Under the pieces are notes generated by a model. It saw only the letters and a program-made list of their open reading frames with translations, had not been told where the DNA came from and searched no databases. A DNA stretch of 64,000 nt from PKWO01 sp036384915 (GTDB lineage Bacteria > Pseudomonadota > Gammaproteobacteria > Burkholderiales > Burkholderiaceae_D), in contig DASVLJ010000071.1 of assembly GCA_036384915.1 (NCBI GenBank), positions 62,001 through 126,000 on the forward strand, given 5' to 3'. A program made the translations under genes and the position numbers. Below, piece by piece: positions 51,396 to 61,355 of this stretch. How positions within the stretch are numbered: the stretch's first letter is position 1; every line of letters starts with the position of its first letter.

Positions 51396-51727
51396 AGCCT
51401 GGTCCAGGCAAACACCAGGACGCTCGCGGCGACCAGCCAGGCCAGGGTGGCGGCACCCAAGGTCAGTGCCAGCGTGCAGCGTGTGCTGAGCCAAACCACC
51501 AAGGACAGGTAGACCGCATAGGGCAGCAGGGACCACAGTCCGAAGATGGCTGTGGTGCGCAAATCGGCCATGCCGCGCTCGGTGCCGACGATGGCATGCG
51601 CAATCAGCGCAAACGTCGGGAACAGCGGCACCAGGCCGGCGATGAAAAATACTTTGGAGCGCGACAGCAGGGCGATCGCCAGCACGGCGGCGGCGCCGAG
51701 CAGCGATTTAAGAAACAAGTTCAGCAT
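51392..51727 (-). CDS. Small integral membrane protein, GlpM-like
   Basis: 111 residues with four hydrophobic helices and little outside them; SRSKVFFIAGLVPLFPTFALIAHAIVG matches the GlpM family, whose role in alginate/glycerol phenotypes is poorly defined. Leftward, upstream of the GGDEF/EAL gene's end. Confidence 0.78.
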   Translation of the reverse strand: MLNLFLKSLLGAAAVLAIALLSRSKVFFIAGLVPLFPTFALIAHAIVGTERGMADLRTTAIFGLWSLLPYAVYLSLVVWLSTRCTLALTLGAATLAWLVAASVLVFAWTRL

Positions 51728-51757
51728 AGGCGCAGATAAGGACGTCAGGCAAACGTG

Positions 51758-54559
51758 TCAGGCATAAGCCCGCGGACTGGCGGAATTCTCGGTCAGGAGC
51801 CGCGCGAATTCGGCGGCGGATACGGGCCGGCTGAAGAAGTAGCCCTGAATCTCGTCGCATCCGCGCGCGCGCAGGAAGCGCAACTGCTCGAGGGATTCCA
51901 CACCTTCGGCCACCACCTTGATCTGCAAGCTCTTGCTCATGGCGATGATGGCTTCCGTGATTGCCTCGTCTGCCTTGTCCCCCGGGACGTCCTTGATGAA
52001 GGAGCGGTCGATTTTGATCGTGTCGATCGGAAAACGTTTCAGATGCGACAGTGAAGAGTAGCCGATGCCGAAGTCGTCGATAGCGATGCGGATGCCGACG
52101 CGCCGCAGTTCGGACAGGATTTGCACCGTCTTTTCCGTGTTGTGCATCATCATGCTCTCGGTGATTTCGAGTTCGAGCAGGCTCGGGTCGAGGGTCGATT
52201 CCCTCAGTGCGCGCAGCGTATCGGTCAGCAGCTCTTCGTCGACAAATTGGCGCGCCGACAGATTGATCGCCACGCGTAACGACGGCAGGCCCAGCTCCTG
52301 CCAGCGCCGGTTCTGGCTCAGCGCTTCCTGGATCACCCATTGCGACAACGGGCCGATCAAGCCGCTTTCCTCCGCCAGAGGGATGAAATGCACCGGCGAA
52401 ACCAGTCCCAGTTCGGGATGCTGCCAGCGCACCAGCGCTTCGACGCCGGTGATGCGGCCGGTCCGCGCTTCCACCTTGGGCTGGTAGAACAGCACGAATT
52501 CCTTGCGCTCGAGCGAGCGGCGCAGGCCCGATTCGAGCGCGAGCAATTCGGCCGAATGCAGATCCATCTGCGCCGAGTAGAACTGGAAGGTATTCTTGCC
52601 GCGTTCCTTGGCGCGGTACATCGCAATGTCGGCATGTTTCATCAGCGAAAACTCGTTGCGCCCATCCTCGGGGAAGGTGCTGATGCCGATCGATGCGGTA
52701 ACGTGGATCAATTGCCCTTCCAGCGGAAATTCCTTGACCAGGGCCGCCAGCAGCTTGCGCGCAATGTGCGACACGCGCGCCGTATCGGTCACCTCTTCGA
52801 TGAGCACGACGAATTCGTCGCCGCCCAGGCGCGCAACGAGATCGCCGCCGGTGACGTTGCCGCCCCCTATGTTGCGCTCAGTGCGCGCCACCACGTCAGA
52901 TTGGCGCAGGCAGGAGCTGATGCGGTTCGCCATCTCCTTCAGCAGGCGGTCGCCGGCATCATGGCCCAGCGTGTCGTTGATATTCTTGAAGCGGTCGAGG
53001 TCGATGAAGAGCACCGCCAGCCCCTTGTGATAGCGCTGGGCATGGGCGATCGCGTGATTGAGGTGGCGGTTGAACATCGCCCGGTTGGGCAGTTCGGTCA
53101 GCGGATCGTGGAAAGCCAGGTGCTCGATGTGATCCTGCATTTCCTTGCGCTCGGTCACGTCGCGCACCAACGAGAGCAGGTAGCGCTGGCCGTCTATGTC
53201 GATCGGCCCCATGCGGATTTCGACCGGGAATTCCTTGCCGTTCTTGCGCCGGTAGCGGCTTTCCAACGCTACCGGCGCATGCTTATCCTGCGCGTCGATG
53301 CGGTCGCGCAGGTGGCGCAACTCGGAAACCGGCTGGTTGAGATCGACGTCGGCCAGGTTCATTCGCAGCAATTCTTCGCGCGTATAGCCGAGGCTTTCGC
53401 AGGCGCGCTGGTTGACGTCGACAAAGCGGCCGTCCACGTCATGCACGAAGAAGCTGTCCGACGCCTGCTCGACGAGCGAGCGGAAATGCGCCTCGCTTTC
53501 GCGCAGGGCGACTTCGGCCTGGCTGCGCTGGAAGAATTGGCCGATGTGGCGCCCGATAAAGTGCGCCGAAAGCAGCATGTCCGGGTCGGCGAACTGGCGC
53601 ACGTCGTTGAAGAATTCCATCATGCCAATGATCTCGCCGCCGGCCAGAATGGGAAGCGCAAAAATGGAGCGCAGTTCCGGCTCGCGCTGGACGCCGGTGC
53701 GTGCCGCGTCGTCATACCATACCGGCGCCTTCGACAGCATCACGCGTGCGACCGGGCTGCCGGCCTGCGGGCGCTTCATCTGCGACTTGTATAGGCGGAA
53801 GAAAGTCTCGATGCGCGGTTGCGGCTGGCACCAACTGGCGCTGCGGTTGAAGGCTCCCGCGGCCTTGTCCAGCGTCCAGAGCACGCCGCCTTTCCAGTCC
53901 GCCGTTTCGCAAATCGTCTCGATCACTTCGGGCATCACTTCGAGCGGCGCCTCGGTTTCCGCGAGCAGGCGCGTGACGGTGTGCTCCATCGCCTGGCGCA
54001 ATTCGACCAGCTTGCGTGCCGTCACGTTCATCACGGTGCCATGCAGCCTGACGACCTTGCCCGATTCGTTTTTCTGTACCTGCGACGCCACACGCAGCCA
54101 GCGCGTCGCGCCGTCGGGCAGCAGCCAGCGGAACTCGATCTCGAAGTCCTTGCCATCGTGGAATGCCGCTTCGGTGCGGTCCTTGACCTGCACCCGGTCT
54201 TCCCGGTGCACGCGGCGCGACAGTTCTTTGTAGGTCGGCATCGGTGCGGGCGGATTGTAGCCGAAGATGCGCGCGCATTCCTTGGACCATAAGCCCTTGC
54301 GCCGGGTGCGGTCGAACGACCAATTGCCCAGGCCGGCGATGCGTTGCGCTTCCTCGATATGGCCGTAAAGTTCCTGCATCTCGCGCGAAGCGATTTCCTG
54401 CGAACGCTCCATCAGGTAGCGTTCCTGATCCGCCTCGGTGTAGGCGCGGTTTACCCGGTCGAGGAACAGCAGCCATTGCTGGGCGTTGGCCGGACGCTTG
54501 CCCATCTCGATGCCCAGGCGTTTCAACTGGCGCAACAGGAGAGAGTGGGCGTTGAACAT
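51758..54559 (-). CDS. PAS/GAF-containing diguanylate cyclase/phosphodiesterase
   Basis: 933 residues. Order: N-terminal helical region, PAS with PAC (GLGNWSFDRTRRKGLWSKECARIFGY, about 75-190), GAF (about 195-345), second PAS (SFFVHDVDGRFVDVNQRACE), GGDEF (LVARLGGDEFVVLIEE, intact) and EAL (GVEALVRWQHPELG, intact). Makes or degrades cyclic-di-GMP; both active sites look complete. It begins 3 bases after the FIST gene stop, so the two are an operon. Confidence 0.93.
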   Translation of the reverse strand: MFNAHSLLLRQLKRLGIEMGKRPANAQQWLLFLDRVNRAYTEADQERYLMERSQEIASREMQELYGHIEEAQRIAGLGNWSFDRTRRKGLWSKECARIFGYNPPAPMPTYKELSRRVHREDRVQVKDRTEAAFHDGKDFEIEFRWLLPDGATRWLRVASQVQKNESGKVVRLHGTVMNVTARKLVELRQAMEHTVTRLLAETEAPLEVMPEVIETICETADWKGGVLWTLDKAAGAFNRSASWCQPQPRIETFFRLYKSQMKRPQAGSPVARVMLSKAPVWYDDAARTGVQREPELRSIFALPILAGGEIIGMMEFFNDVRQFADPDMLLSAHFIGRHIGQFFQRSQAEVALRESEAHFRSLVEQASDSFFVHDVDGRFVDVNQRACESLGYTREELLRMNLADVDLNQPVSELRHLRDRIDAQDKHAPVALESRYRRKNGKEFPVEIRMGPIDIDGQRYLLSLVRDVTERKEMQDHIEHLAFHDPLTELPNRAMFNRHLNHAIAHAQRYHKGLAVLFIDLDRFKNINDTLGHDAGDRLLKEMANRISSCLRQSDVVARTERNIGGGNVTGGDLVARLGGDEFVVLIEEVTDTARVSHIARKLLAALVKEFPLEGQLIHVTASIGISTFPEDGRNEFSLMKHADIAMYRAKERGKNTFQFYSAQMDLHSAELLALESGLRRSLERKEFVLFYQPKVEARTGRITGVEALVRWQHPELGLVSPVHFIPLAEESGLIGPLSQWVIQEALSQNRRWQELGLPSLRVAINLSARQFVDEELLTDTLRALRESTLDPSLLELEITESMMMHNTEKTVQILSELRRVGIRIAIDDFGIGYSSLSHLKRFPIDTIKIDRSFIKDVPGDKADEAITEAIIAMSKSLQIKVVAEGVESLEQLRFLRARGCDEIQGYFFSRPVSAAEFARLLTENSASPRAYA

Positions 54560-54562
54560 GGC

Positions 54563-55717
54563 TCAGACTTCCGCGAATGTGGTAAGCGTCATGGTCTGGT
54601 TGTGCAATTCGCACGGACCGCTGGCGGCCTGCTTTGATGCGTGCGGGGAAATTTCGCCGTAGGAGTAGAAGCCGATCTGCCGCGTACCGGCCGGCAGATG
54701 CTCCAGGGTGATCTCGGTCTCTTCTTCCACGCGCTCGCCCAGTACCAGGCGCCGGCCTACGCAACTGATGGCGATCGCCAGGGTCTCGTTTCCGCCGTTG
54801 CCTTTCCATCCGGCTTGATCGGCCGCCGCACTGGCGCCGCCGACCAGCCGGTCAAAATTGGCGCGCATCAGCTGGGCCATGCATTCCTGCGGAATGTCGC
54901 CGGCAAAGGTCAGCGATTGGTGTTCCTCGTCCACCGCCAGGATGGTGCGCACTATCTGGCGCGCGTCCTTGGCATCTTCGCGTATCGAGAGCGGGAACAA
55001 CAGTCCTGTCGCCGGCAAGCCGTCGGCCCGTTCGCCGAGATATTCCTTGTACAGGTCGAGCGCGGGCTTGCCGTCGAGTTCGTAGAGCACGTTGCCCTCC
55101 GAGCGTGTCACGCGCCGCTCGGGGCCGAAGCTGTCCCAGCCGCCGCGCGATCCATGTGTCACGCGCAGGCGCCGGCCATAAAGCCCGACGGCAGTGACGG
55201 CGCCCGTTTGCGGGCGGCGGTCGCGTATCACCCAGGTACGCTCGAAGCGGTCGCCGTCGCCGGCCATGCCGCCCGTGACGGTGACGCCCGCAGGCAGGGC
55301 AGAGTTCAAGCCTTTCACCAGTTCGCTGCCGTTGACATGCAAGCCGTCCGACAGCACGAACACTGCGGACAACTGGCGGATCGGCAACTGTCGCGCCAGG
55401 TCGGCGCCGACGGCGAACGATTGATCGGCGTTGGCGATATCCGCCGACACCACTTCCACTTTGCTGCGCTCGAATTGCAGCACGGCGACCGAAAGACTGG
55501 TGTCGTTGACCTGCGGCCCCATGATTTCGCCGGCACTGGAACAGCCGACGATCTTCGCCTGCGGATAGGCATTGAACAGTTCCCATAATGCTTCAGGCTG
55601 GTCGAGGTAGTCCGGCGAGGCAAACACCATCACCAGCGTCTGTTCCGAATCGAGTGCGGGAAATTCCTTGAGCGACCAGCCGCTTACCGGCTCGAACGAA
55701 AAGGTGCTCAATTTCAT
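54563..55717 (-). CDS. FIST-domain sensor protein
   Basis: 384 residues. FIST_N (about 25-220: LVMVFASPDYLDQPEALWELFNAYPQAKIVGCSSAGEI, LVKGLNSALPAGVTVTGGMAGDG) and FIST_C (about 225-365: ALDLYKEYLGERADGLPATGLLFPL, GFYSYGEISP). FIST domains are thought to sense small molecules such as amino acids. No membrane segment. Upstream partner of the cyclic-di-GMP enzyme. Confidence 0.9.
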   Translation of the reverse strand: MKLSTFSFEPVSGWSLKEFPALDSEQTLVMVFASPDYLDQPEALWELFNAYPQAKIVGCSSAGEIMGPQVNDTSLSVAVLQFERSKVEVVSADIANADQSFAVGADLARQLPIRQLSAVFVLSDGLHVNGSELVKGLNSALPAGVTVTGGMAGDGDRFERTWVIRDRRPQTGAVTAVGLYGRRLRVTHGSRGGWDSFGPERRVTRSEGNVLYELDGKPALDLYKEYLGERADGLPATGLLFPLSIREDAKDARQIVRTILAVDEEHQSLTFAGDIPQECMAQLMRANFDRLVGGASAAADQAGWKGNGGNETLAIAISCVGRRLVLGERVEEETEITLEHLPAGTRQIGFYSYGEISPHASKQAASGPCELHNQTMTLTTFAEV

Positions 55718-56057
55718 GGCAGCGCCGCCTGTGACTCGCGAGAGAGAGGGAACAATATGTTTATATCGGGTACAGCATACGCCAGCCGGCGGCTATCGGG
55801 GCGTGGCAGTCAATTTAACAAATCCGGTGTATAGATTACACGTTTTTTTACACTTGGGAAACGGAAACTCACTCGACTTGAGGTATTGCTCCAGTACCAG
55901 TTGGTAATTTGGGTTGAACTTATGTCCCAGGCTAAACATGTGCGAAGCCTGGCGAGGCCCGGCCTGACATCGGTAGATGGCTCAAGCGGATTCGTCGGAA
56001 ATGGAAAGTAGAATCCTTGGGCGTCGCTCAGCTCGGCGTAACGACGTCCGACCCAAC
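55718..56057. other. Intergenic region between the FIST gene and serB
   Basis: 340 bases with no supportable gene. Holds an AT-rich part (55810-55860) that may contain the FIST-operon promoter, and near serB (56020-56055) a GC-rich imperfect palindrome of REP-like appearance. Confidence 0.5.
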
Positions 56058-56897
56058 CTACAAGTTCAGGAAAGCAAGCACGCCGTCGAGGCCGACGTAA
56101 TTGAGCGCCACGTCAGCTTTTTCTCGCACCGCAGGTTTGGCGCGAAACGCCACCGATAATCCAGCAGCATCCATCATGCGCAGGTCGTTGGCACCGTCGC
56201 CCATGGCCACGGCTTGGGCGGGGGAAATGCCTAGCTCGGCGCATACCGCCAGCAGCTTATTGCGCTTTTGCTCCGCGTCAACCACGGTGCCGATCACCTT
56301 GCCTGTCAGTTTGCCTTGGACGACTTCGAGCTGATTGGCAAGCGTGAAGTCGAGGCTCAGCCGTTGCTTCAGCCGGTCGGTGAAGAAGGTAAACCCGCCG
56401 GAGACCAACAGCGTTTTGATGCCTGCCGCACGCGCGCCGTCGAGCATGTTTTGCGCGCCGGGCGACAATTGCAGCCGCTCGTCATAGACGCGTTGCAAGG
56501 CGCCAGCATCGAGTCCTTGCAATAAGGCCACGCGGCGCGCCAGGCTTTGCGGAAAGTCGATTTCGCCGCGCATGGCCGCTTCCGTGATTTCCGAGACTTC
56601 CTTCTTCAAGCCCTGCATATCGGCTATTTCGTCGATGCATTCGATGGTGATCAGCGTCGAATCCATGTCCATGGCGATCAGTTTGACATCGCGCAGCTGA
56701 TCGTCGGCCAGGAAGGCATAGTCAAGCCGGTGCTCCGAGCACAGCACGTCGACTTGCGCCCTGGTGTCAAGCGAAACGCCGTGGCAGCGCCAGGCATGGT
56801 CGCGCGGCGTTTCGATCTTGCTTGCGCCGGCAACAGCGGCGATGCGCTCGATGACGGCGGGGTCTGATTGCAATCCTTGCAGTGTGAGAGTGGTCAT
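56058..56897 (-). CDS. serB: Phosphoserine phosphatase
   Basis: Last step of serine synthesis. 279 residues; HAD fold with DMDST at 77-81 (nucleophile D77), LLVSGGFTFFTDRL and the MGDGANDLRMM motif. The N-terminal 70 residues are a reduced ACT-like region (TTLTLQGLQSD). Normal length. Follows mfd by 11 bases on the same strand. Confidence 0.95.
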   Translation of the reverse strand: MTTLTLQGLQSDPAVIERIAAVAGASKIETPRDHAWRCHGVSLDTRAQVDVLCSEHRLDYAFLADDQLRDVKLIAMDMDSTLITIECIDEIADMQGLKKEVSEITEAAMRGEIDFPQSLARRVALLQGLDAGALQRVYDERLQLSPGAQNMLDGARAAGIKTLLVSGGFTFFTDRLKQRLSLDFTLANQLEVVQGKLTGKVIGTVVDAEQKRNKLLAVCAELGISPAQAVAMGDGANDLRMMDAAGLSVAFRAKPAVREKADVALNYVGLDGVLAFLNL

Positions 56898-56908
56898 TGC
56901 GATTTGAG

Positions 56909-59900
56909 TCAGCCGAGCAGGCTGCGCAAGATGCTTTTCACCTGCGCCACACGTGCGGGCAGGTCGGGCATGCTGGCAGTCACTTTCAGCTTGTCTTGTC
57001 CATTGAGTTTGATATGGCGGTTCTTTTGGATCAACTCGATGATGCGCATCGCGTCGATCGGGGGATTGGGTTTGAATTGCAATTGCAGCGACTCGCCGTG
57101 CGCATCGATCTTGACGATGCCGGCCGGCTTGGCGGCGATGCGCAGACGATGCGTCTCGATCAGCGCGCGTCCGGCCTCGGGCAGCTTGCCGAAGCGGTCG
57201 ATCAATTCCTCCTGCAAGTCGTCGATCCGGTCAGACGATTCGCAATTGGCCAGGCGCTTGTAGAGCGAAAGCCGTTCGTGTACGTCACCGCAATAGTCGT
57301 TCGGCAAGAGCGCAGGCACATGCAGGTTGATTTCGGTGGTAGCCGAAAGCGGCGTGGCCGTATCGGGTTCCTCGCCATTTTTCAATGCCCGCACTGCCTC
57401 GTTGAGCATTTCGGAATAAAGCTGGAAACCGATTTCCAGCATCTCGCCGGATTGGTTTTCGCCCAGCACTTCGCCCGCGCCGCGGATTTCCAGGTCGTGC
57501 ATGGCCAGGTAAAAGCCGCTGCCGAGCTCTTCCATCTGCTGGATCGCCTCCAGCCGCCGTTGTGCCTGCTTGGTCAAGCCGCCCACGTCGTGCACCAGCA
57601 GGTAGGCGTAGGCCTGGTGGTGCGAACGGCCGACACGGCCGCGCAACTGGTGCAATTGCGCCAGGCCGAATTTGTCGGCGCGGTGCATGACGATGGTGTT
57701 GGCGGTAGGCACGTCGATGCCGGTTTCGATAATGGTGGTGCAGAGCAAGATATTGGAGCGTTGCGAGACGAAGTCGCGCATCACCTTTTCCAGTTCACGC
57801 TCATGCATCTGACCATGCGCCACGGCGATGCGCGCCTCGGGCAGCAGTTCTTCGAGCATGGCCTTGCGATTGAGAATGGTCTCGACTTCGTTGTGCAGGA
57901 AGTACACCTGGCCGCCGCGCTTCAATTCGCGCAGGCAGGCTTCACGGATCACCGATTCGCCTTCGCTGCGAACGAAAGTCTTGATTGCCAGCCGTTTCTG
58001 CGGTGCCGTGGCGATTACGGAAAAGTCGCGCAGGCCTTCGAGCGCCATGCCCAGCGTGCGCGGAATCGGCGTGGCGGTGAGCGTCAACACGTCGACTTCG
58101 GCGCGCAGAGCCTTCAATGCTTCCTTTTGCCGGACGCCGAAGCGGTGCTCTTCGTCGATGATGACCAGACCGAGCCGGGTGAATTTGACTTCGGGCGACA
58201 ATAGCTTGTGCGTGCCGATGACGATGTCCAGCGTGCCGTCGGCCATGCCCTTGATCGCCTGCGCCACTTCCTTGCCCGTCCTGAAGCGCGACAGTTCGGC
58301 GATCTTCACCGGCCAATCGGCGAAGCGGTCGGCGAAGGTTTGCGCGTGCTGCTCGGCCAGGAGGGTGGTCGGCGCGAGGATGGCGACCTGCTTGCCGCCC
58401 ATGACCGCGACAAAGGCGGCGCGCAATGCGACCTCGGTCTTGCCGAAGCCGACGTCGCCGCAGATCAGACGGTCCATCGGCTTGCCGCTGGTCATGTCGC
58501 GGATCACGGCATTGATGGCGGCCGATTGATCCGGCGTCTCTTCGAAACCGAAGCTCTCGGCAAAGGCTTCATAGTCATGCGCCGAATACTGGAAGGAGTG
58601 CCCTTGGCGCAATGCACGCTGTGCGTAAAGATTGAGCAATTCCGCCGCCGTGTCGCGCACCTGTTGCGCGGCGCGGCGCTTGGCTTTTTCCCACTGGCCC
58701 GAACCCATGCTATGCAACGGGGCATCTTCAGGCGAGGCACCGGAATAGCGCGAGATCAGGTGCAGTTGCGACACCGGCACATAGAGCTTGGTCTCGTTGG
58801 CATATTCCAGATGCAGGAATTCGGTCGTGCCTTCGCCCATGTCTTCGCTGATCAAGCCCAGATAGCGGCCGATGCCATGGTTGACGTGCACCACGGGATC
58901 GCCGATTTTCAGCTCCGACAGGTCGCGCACCATGGCTTCGACCTGGGTGGCGCCTTCCTGCATCTTTTTTCCCGCGCGCCGGCCCGAACCGGCGTAGAGT
59001 TCGGTCTCGGTGACGAAAGCCAGGCCGCCGTCGGCTGCGCCGATCTGGAAGCCGGCTTGCAAGGGCGCGACGCCCAGCATCAGCTTGGCGGCGCCGGTGG
59101 CGAAATCGGCATAGCCTTCGCACAGCGGCAGCGTCAGGTCGTATTCGTTGAAGTACTGCTGCAGGGTTTCGCGTCGCCCTTGCGATTCGGCGCAAATCAT
59201 CACGCGCCTGCCGGTCTGCAATAAATAAGACCGCAGATTGACGAGCGGGTCGTCGGCACGGCGGTTGACGGCAATATTGGGCAGGGGCGCAGAGATGTCG
59301 CTCGCCTCGGCGCCTTGCTGCACAACCCAACGCCCATGCGGCTTGGCCAGCGTGTAGAAGTCTTCGTCGGTCAGGAACAGCCGTTCCGGCGCAAGCAGCG
59401 GCCGTTCGCGGTCGGCTTTAAGGAATTGATAGCGCGAAACGGTGTCGTTCCAGAAACGTTTGATCGCACCGTCGATATCGCCGACCAGGGCAAAGGTTGC
59501 GTTGCCGGGCAGGTATTGGAACAGTGTCGCCGTTTCATCGAAAAACAGCGGCAGGTAGTATTCGATACCTGCCGAGGCGATACCATGGCCAATATCCTTG
59601 TAGATCGCCGATTTCGATGGATCGCCTTCGAACTGCTCACGCCAGCGTGCGCGGAAGGCGGTGCGTGCCGCCTCGTCCATCGGGAATTCGCGCCCCGGCA
59701 GCAGGCGCACTTCCTTGACGAGATACAGCGAACGCTGTGAATCGGCGTCGAAGGTGCGTATGGTTTCGATGGTGTCGCCGAACAGATCGAGCCGGTAGGG
59801 CAGGGCTGATCCCATCGGGAACAGGTCGATCAAGCCGCCGCGCACCGAGTATTCGCCGGGCGACATCACCTGCGTAACATGGGTGTAGCCCGCCAGCGTC

Positions 59901-60358
59901 AGCTGCGACTTCAGCTTGGCCTCGTCCAGCGTCTCGCCCTGCTTGAAGAAGAAGGTGTAAGCCGCGAGGAAGGCAGGCGGTGCCATGCGCAACAACGCCG
60001 TCGTGGCCGGCACGATCAGTACATCGCATTGGCCGTTCCGGATTTCATGCAGTGTGGCCAGGCGTTCCGACACCAGGTCCTGATGCGGCGAAAAGGCGTC
60101 ATAGGGCAGGGTTTCCCAGTCCGGCAGCAGGTGGCAGGATAGTGCAGGTTCGCCGCCGAACCAGGGGATTTCGGCCAGCAGCCGCTGCGCATCGGTGGCA
60201 TTGGCCACCACCACGGCCAGCATGCGCCGCTCGGCCTTCAATGCAGCAGCGGCTTGGGCGAGCGCGTAGGCGTCGGCCGAACCATGTACCGCGGGGAGGG
60301 CAAAGCGATGGCCGGGCTTGGGAAGGGATTTCTTCAGATCGAATTGCATCGTCGCCAT
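56909..60358 (-). CDS. mfd: Transcription-repair coupling factor
   Basis: Removes RNA polymerase stalled at DNA lesions and recruits UvrA. 1149 residues, standard size. UvrB-homology N-terminal part, RNA-polymerase interaction domain (GDPVVHVNHGIGRYLGL), Walker A GDVGFGKTE, DEEH box in VIIDEEHRFGVRQKE, helicase motifs TATPIPRTL and GRVGRSHHQAYAYL, and the C-terminal TRCF domain. Co-directional with serB. Confidence 0.97.
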   Translation of the reverse strand: MATMQFDLKKSLPKPGHRFALPAVHGSADAYALAQAAAALKAERRMLAVVVANATDAQRLLAEIPWFGGEPALSCHLLPDWETLPYDAFSPHQDLVSERLATLHEIRNGQCDVLIVPATTALLRMAPPAFLAAYTFFFKQGETLDEAKLKSQLTLAGYTHVTQVMSPGEYSVRGGLIDLFPMGSALPYRLDLFGDTIETIRTFDADSQRSLYLVKEVRLLPGREFPMDEAARTAFRARWREQFEGDPSKSAIYKDIGHGIASAGIEYYLPLFFDETATLFQYLPGNATFALVGDIDGAIKRFWNDTVSRYQFLKADRERPLLAPERLFLTDEDFYTLAKPHGRWVVQQGAEASDISAPLPNIAVNRRADDPLVNLRSYLLQTGRRVMICAESQGRRETLQQYFNEYDLTLPLCEGYADFATGAAKLMLGVAPLQAGFQIGAADGGLAFVTETELYAGSGRRAGKKMQEGATQVEAMVRDLSELKIGDPVVHVNHGIGRYLGLISEDMGEGTTEFLHLEYANETKLYVPVSQLHLISRYSGASPEDAPLHSMGSGQWEKAKRRAAQQVRDTAAELLNLYAQRALRQGHSFQYSAHDYEAFAESFGFEETPDQSAAINAVIRDMTSGKPMDRLICGDVGFGKTEVALRAAFVAVMGGKQVAILAPTTLLAEQHAQTFADRFADWPVKIAELSRFRTGKEVAQAIKGMADGTLDIVIGTHKLLSPEVKFTRLGLVIIDEEHRFGVRQKEALKALRAEVDVLTLTATPIPRTLGMALEGLRDFSVIATAPQKRLAIKTFVRSEGESVIREACLRELKRGGQVYFLHNEVETILNRKAMLEELLPEARIAVAHGQMHERELEKVMRDFVSQRSNILLCTTIIETGIDVPTANTIVMHRADKFGLAQLHQLRGRVGRSHHQAYAYLLVHDVGGLTKQAQRRLEAIQQMEELGSGFYLAMHDLEIRGAGEVLGENQSGEMLEIGFQLYSEMLNEAVRALKNGEEPDTATPLSATTEINLHVPALLPNDYCGDVHERLSLYKRLANCESSDRIDDLQEELIDRFGKLPEAGRALIETHRLRIAAKPAGIVKIDAHGESLQLQFKPNPPIDAMRIIELIQKNRHIKLNGQDKLKVTASMPDLPARVAQVKSILRSLLG

Positions 60359-60544
60359 TATAAACGATGCGATTCGAGTGGGAACCGGCCATGAGCCACG
60401 TGTCCTGCGCTACAAATGTAGCGCTCGCGTTTGGCTAATGTGTAACGAGTTATTAAAATACTGTTACAGGATTTGGCGATGAACTAAGCTAAACTTGATT
60501 ACAGGAAGTCCATATAATAAAGCTTCATTCAAAAGGAGATTGTG

Positions 60545-60808
60545 ATGCGTACCATGATGCTGGCTTTGGCGGTACTCTCGTTGGCGGCGTGCAGCACGCC
60601 GGCCGACCGCGCCGCGCGAGCACAAAAAGAGATGGAAGATATGATGGTGGAATACGGCCCGGCTTGCCAGAAGCTCGGCTTTCCGCAAGATACGGACGCC
60701 TGGCGCAATTGCGTCTTGCGCCTTGGTACCGCCGAAAATGCGCAGCGCTATCCGGTGATGACGACCTGCTTCAGTTCGCCCGGCATGATGCAATGCGATT
60801 CGTTCTGA
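60545..60808 (+). CDS. Small lipoprotein
   Basis: 87 residues from the ATG at 60545 (GTG at 60542 possible), AGGAG upstream. Lipobox SLAACST, then a helical charged part and a Cys-containing tail (YGPACQKLGF, WRNCVLRLG, MTTCFSSPGMMQC). Unknown function; resembles conserved small betaproteobacterial lipoproteins. Confidence 0.72.
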   Translation: MRTMMLALAVLSLAACSTPADRAARAQKEMEDMMVEYGPACQKLGFPQDTDAWRNCVLRLGTAENAQRYPVMTTCFSSPGMMQCDSF

Positions 60809-60845
60809 CCCCGTGTTCTTTGTGCCGTCCGCGTTCGGGCGGTAT

Positions 60846-60945
60846 GGCCGGTTAGCCCGCAGGCGTAACCGGCCAGATCCGTCAAAGGACTTTCTTTATT
60901 CGCACGGTGGGTAGCGCTACTCGGCATAGCGACCCCCGGCCCACC
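60846..60945. repeat. Two REP-like palindromes in an intergenic region
   Basis: GGCCGGTTA (60846-60854) pairs with TAACCGGCC (60866-60874) around an 11-base loop. A second imperfect one has GGTGGG (60906-60911) and CCCACC (60940-60945) arms. Such hairpins are commonly dispersed between genes in related genomes. Confidence 0.5.
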
Positions 60946-60969
60946 CTGCAATATCAAAGCCGCCGTTCC

Positions 60970-61353
60970 TTACGCTTTCACCACGATCTTCCCGCTCATC
61001 CCTTCGTGGCCGTCGCCGCAGAAGTTATCGCACAAAAAGTCGAATTCCCCCGCCATATCCGGTTTCAAGTGGACTTTCGTTACTTGCCCCGGCAGCAGGT
61101 CGGTGCGGATATTCCAGTCTGGAATCTTGAAGCCATGCGTGAAATCGAGCGAGGTAATTTCCAACACGACCGGCTGACCTTTTTTCAGCACGATGCGATC
61201 CGGGGTATAGACGAATTTCCTTGCTTCGAGCTTGACAACTTTTTCCTTGGCCTTGCCTGTAGCGGCAGCCGATTTTGCGGCGGCGACGCCGGCCAGCGCC
61301 AGGGCGCCCACGCCCACCACGCTCATCATTAACGATCTTCTGGTCTTGTCCAT
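60970..61353 (-). CDS. Exported CuA-like cupredoxin
   Basis: 127 residues with an export signal (RRSLMMSVVGVGALALAGVAAA, possibly Tat). Single cupredoxin domain. H73 (DFTHGF), C108, C112, H116 and M119 (CDNFCGDGHEGM) have exactly the CuA spacing of cytochrome oxidase subunit II and nitrous-oxide reductase, but there is no membrane helix pair. A free-standing electron carrier in the periplasm is likely. Third gene of the operon, 2 bases after the metallophosphoesterase stop. Confidence 0.82.
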   Translation of the reverse strand: MDKTRRSLMMSVVGVGALALAGVAAAKSAAATGKAKEKVVKLEARKFVYTPDRIVLKKGQPVVLEITSLDFTHGFKIPDWNIRTDLLPGQVTKVHLKPDMAGEFDFLCDNFCGDGHEGMSGKIVVKA

Positions 61354-61355
61354 GC

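Noticed and set aside
52340..53794. 484-codon open frame on the plus strand
   Set aside because: Antisense to the GGDEF/EAL gene; its frame follows the GC-biased third positions of the real gene and has no domain.
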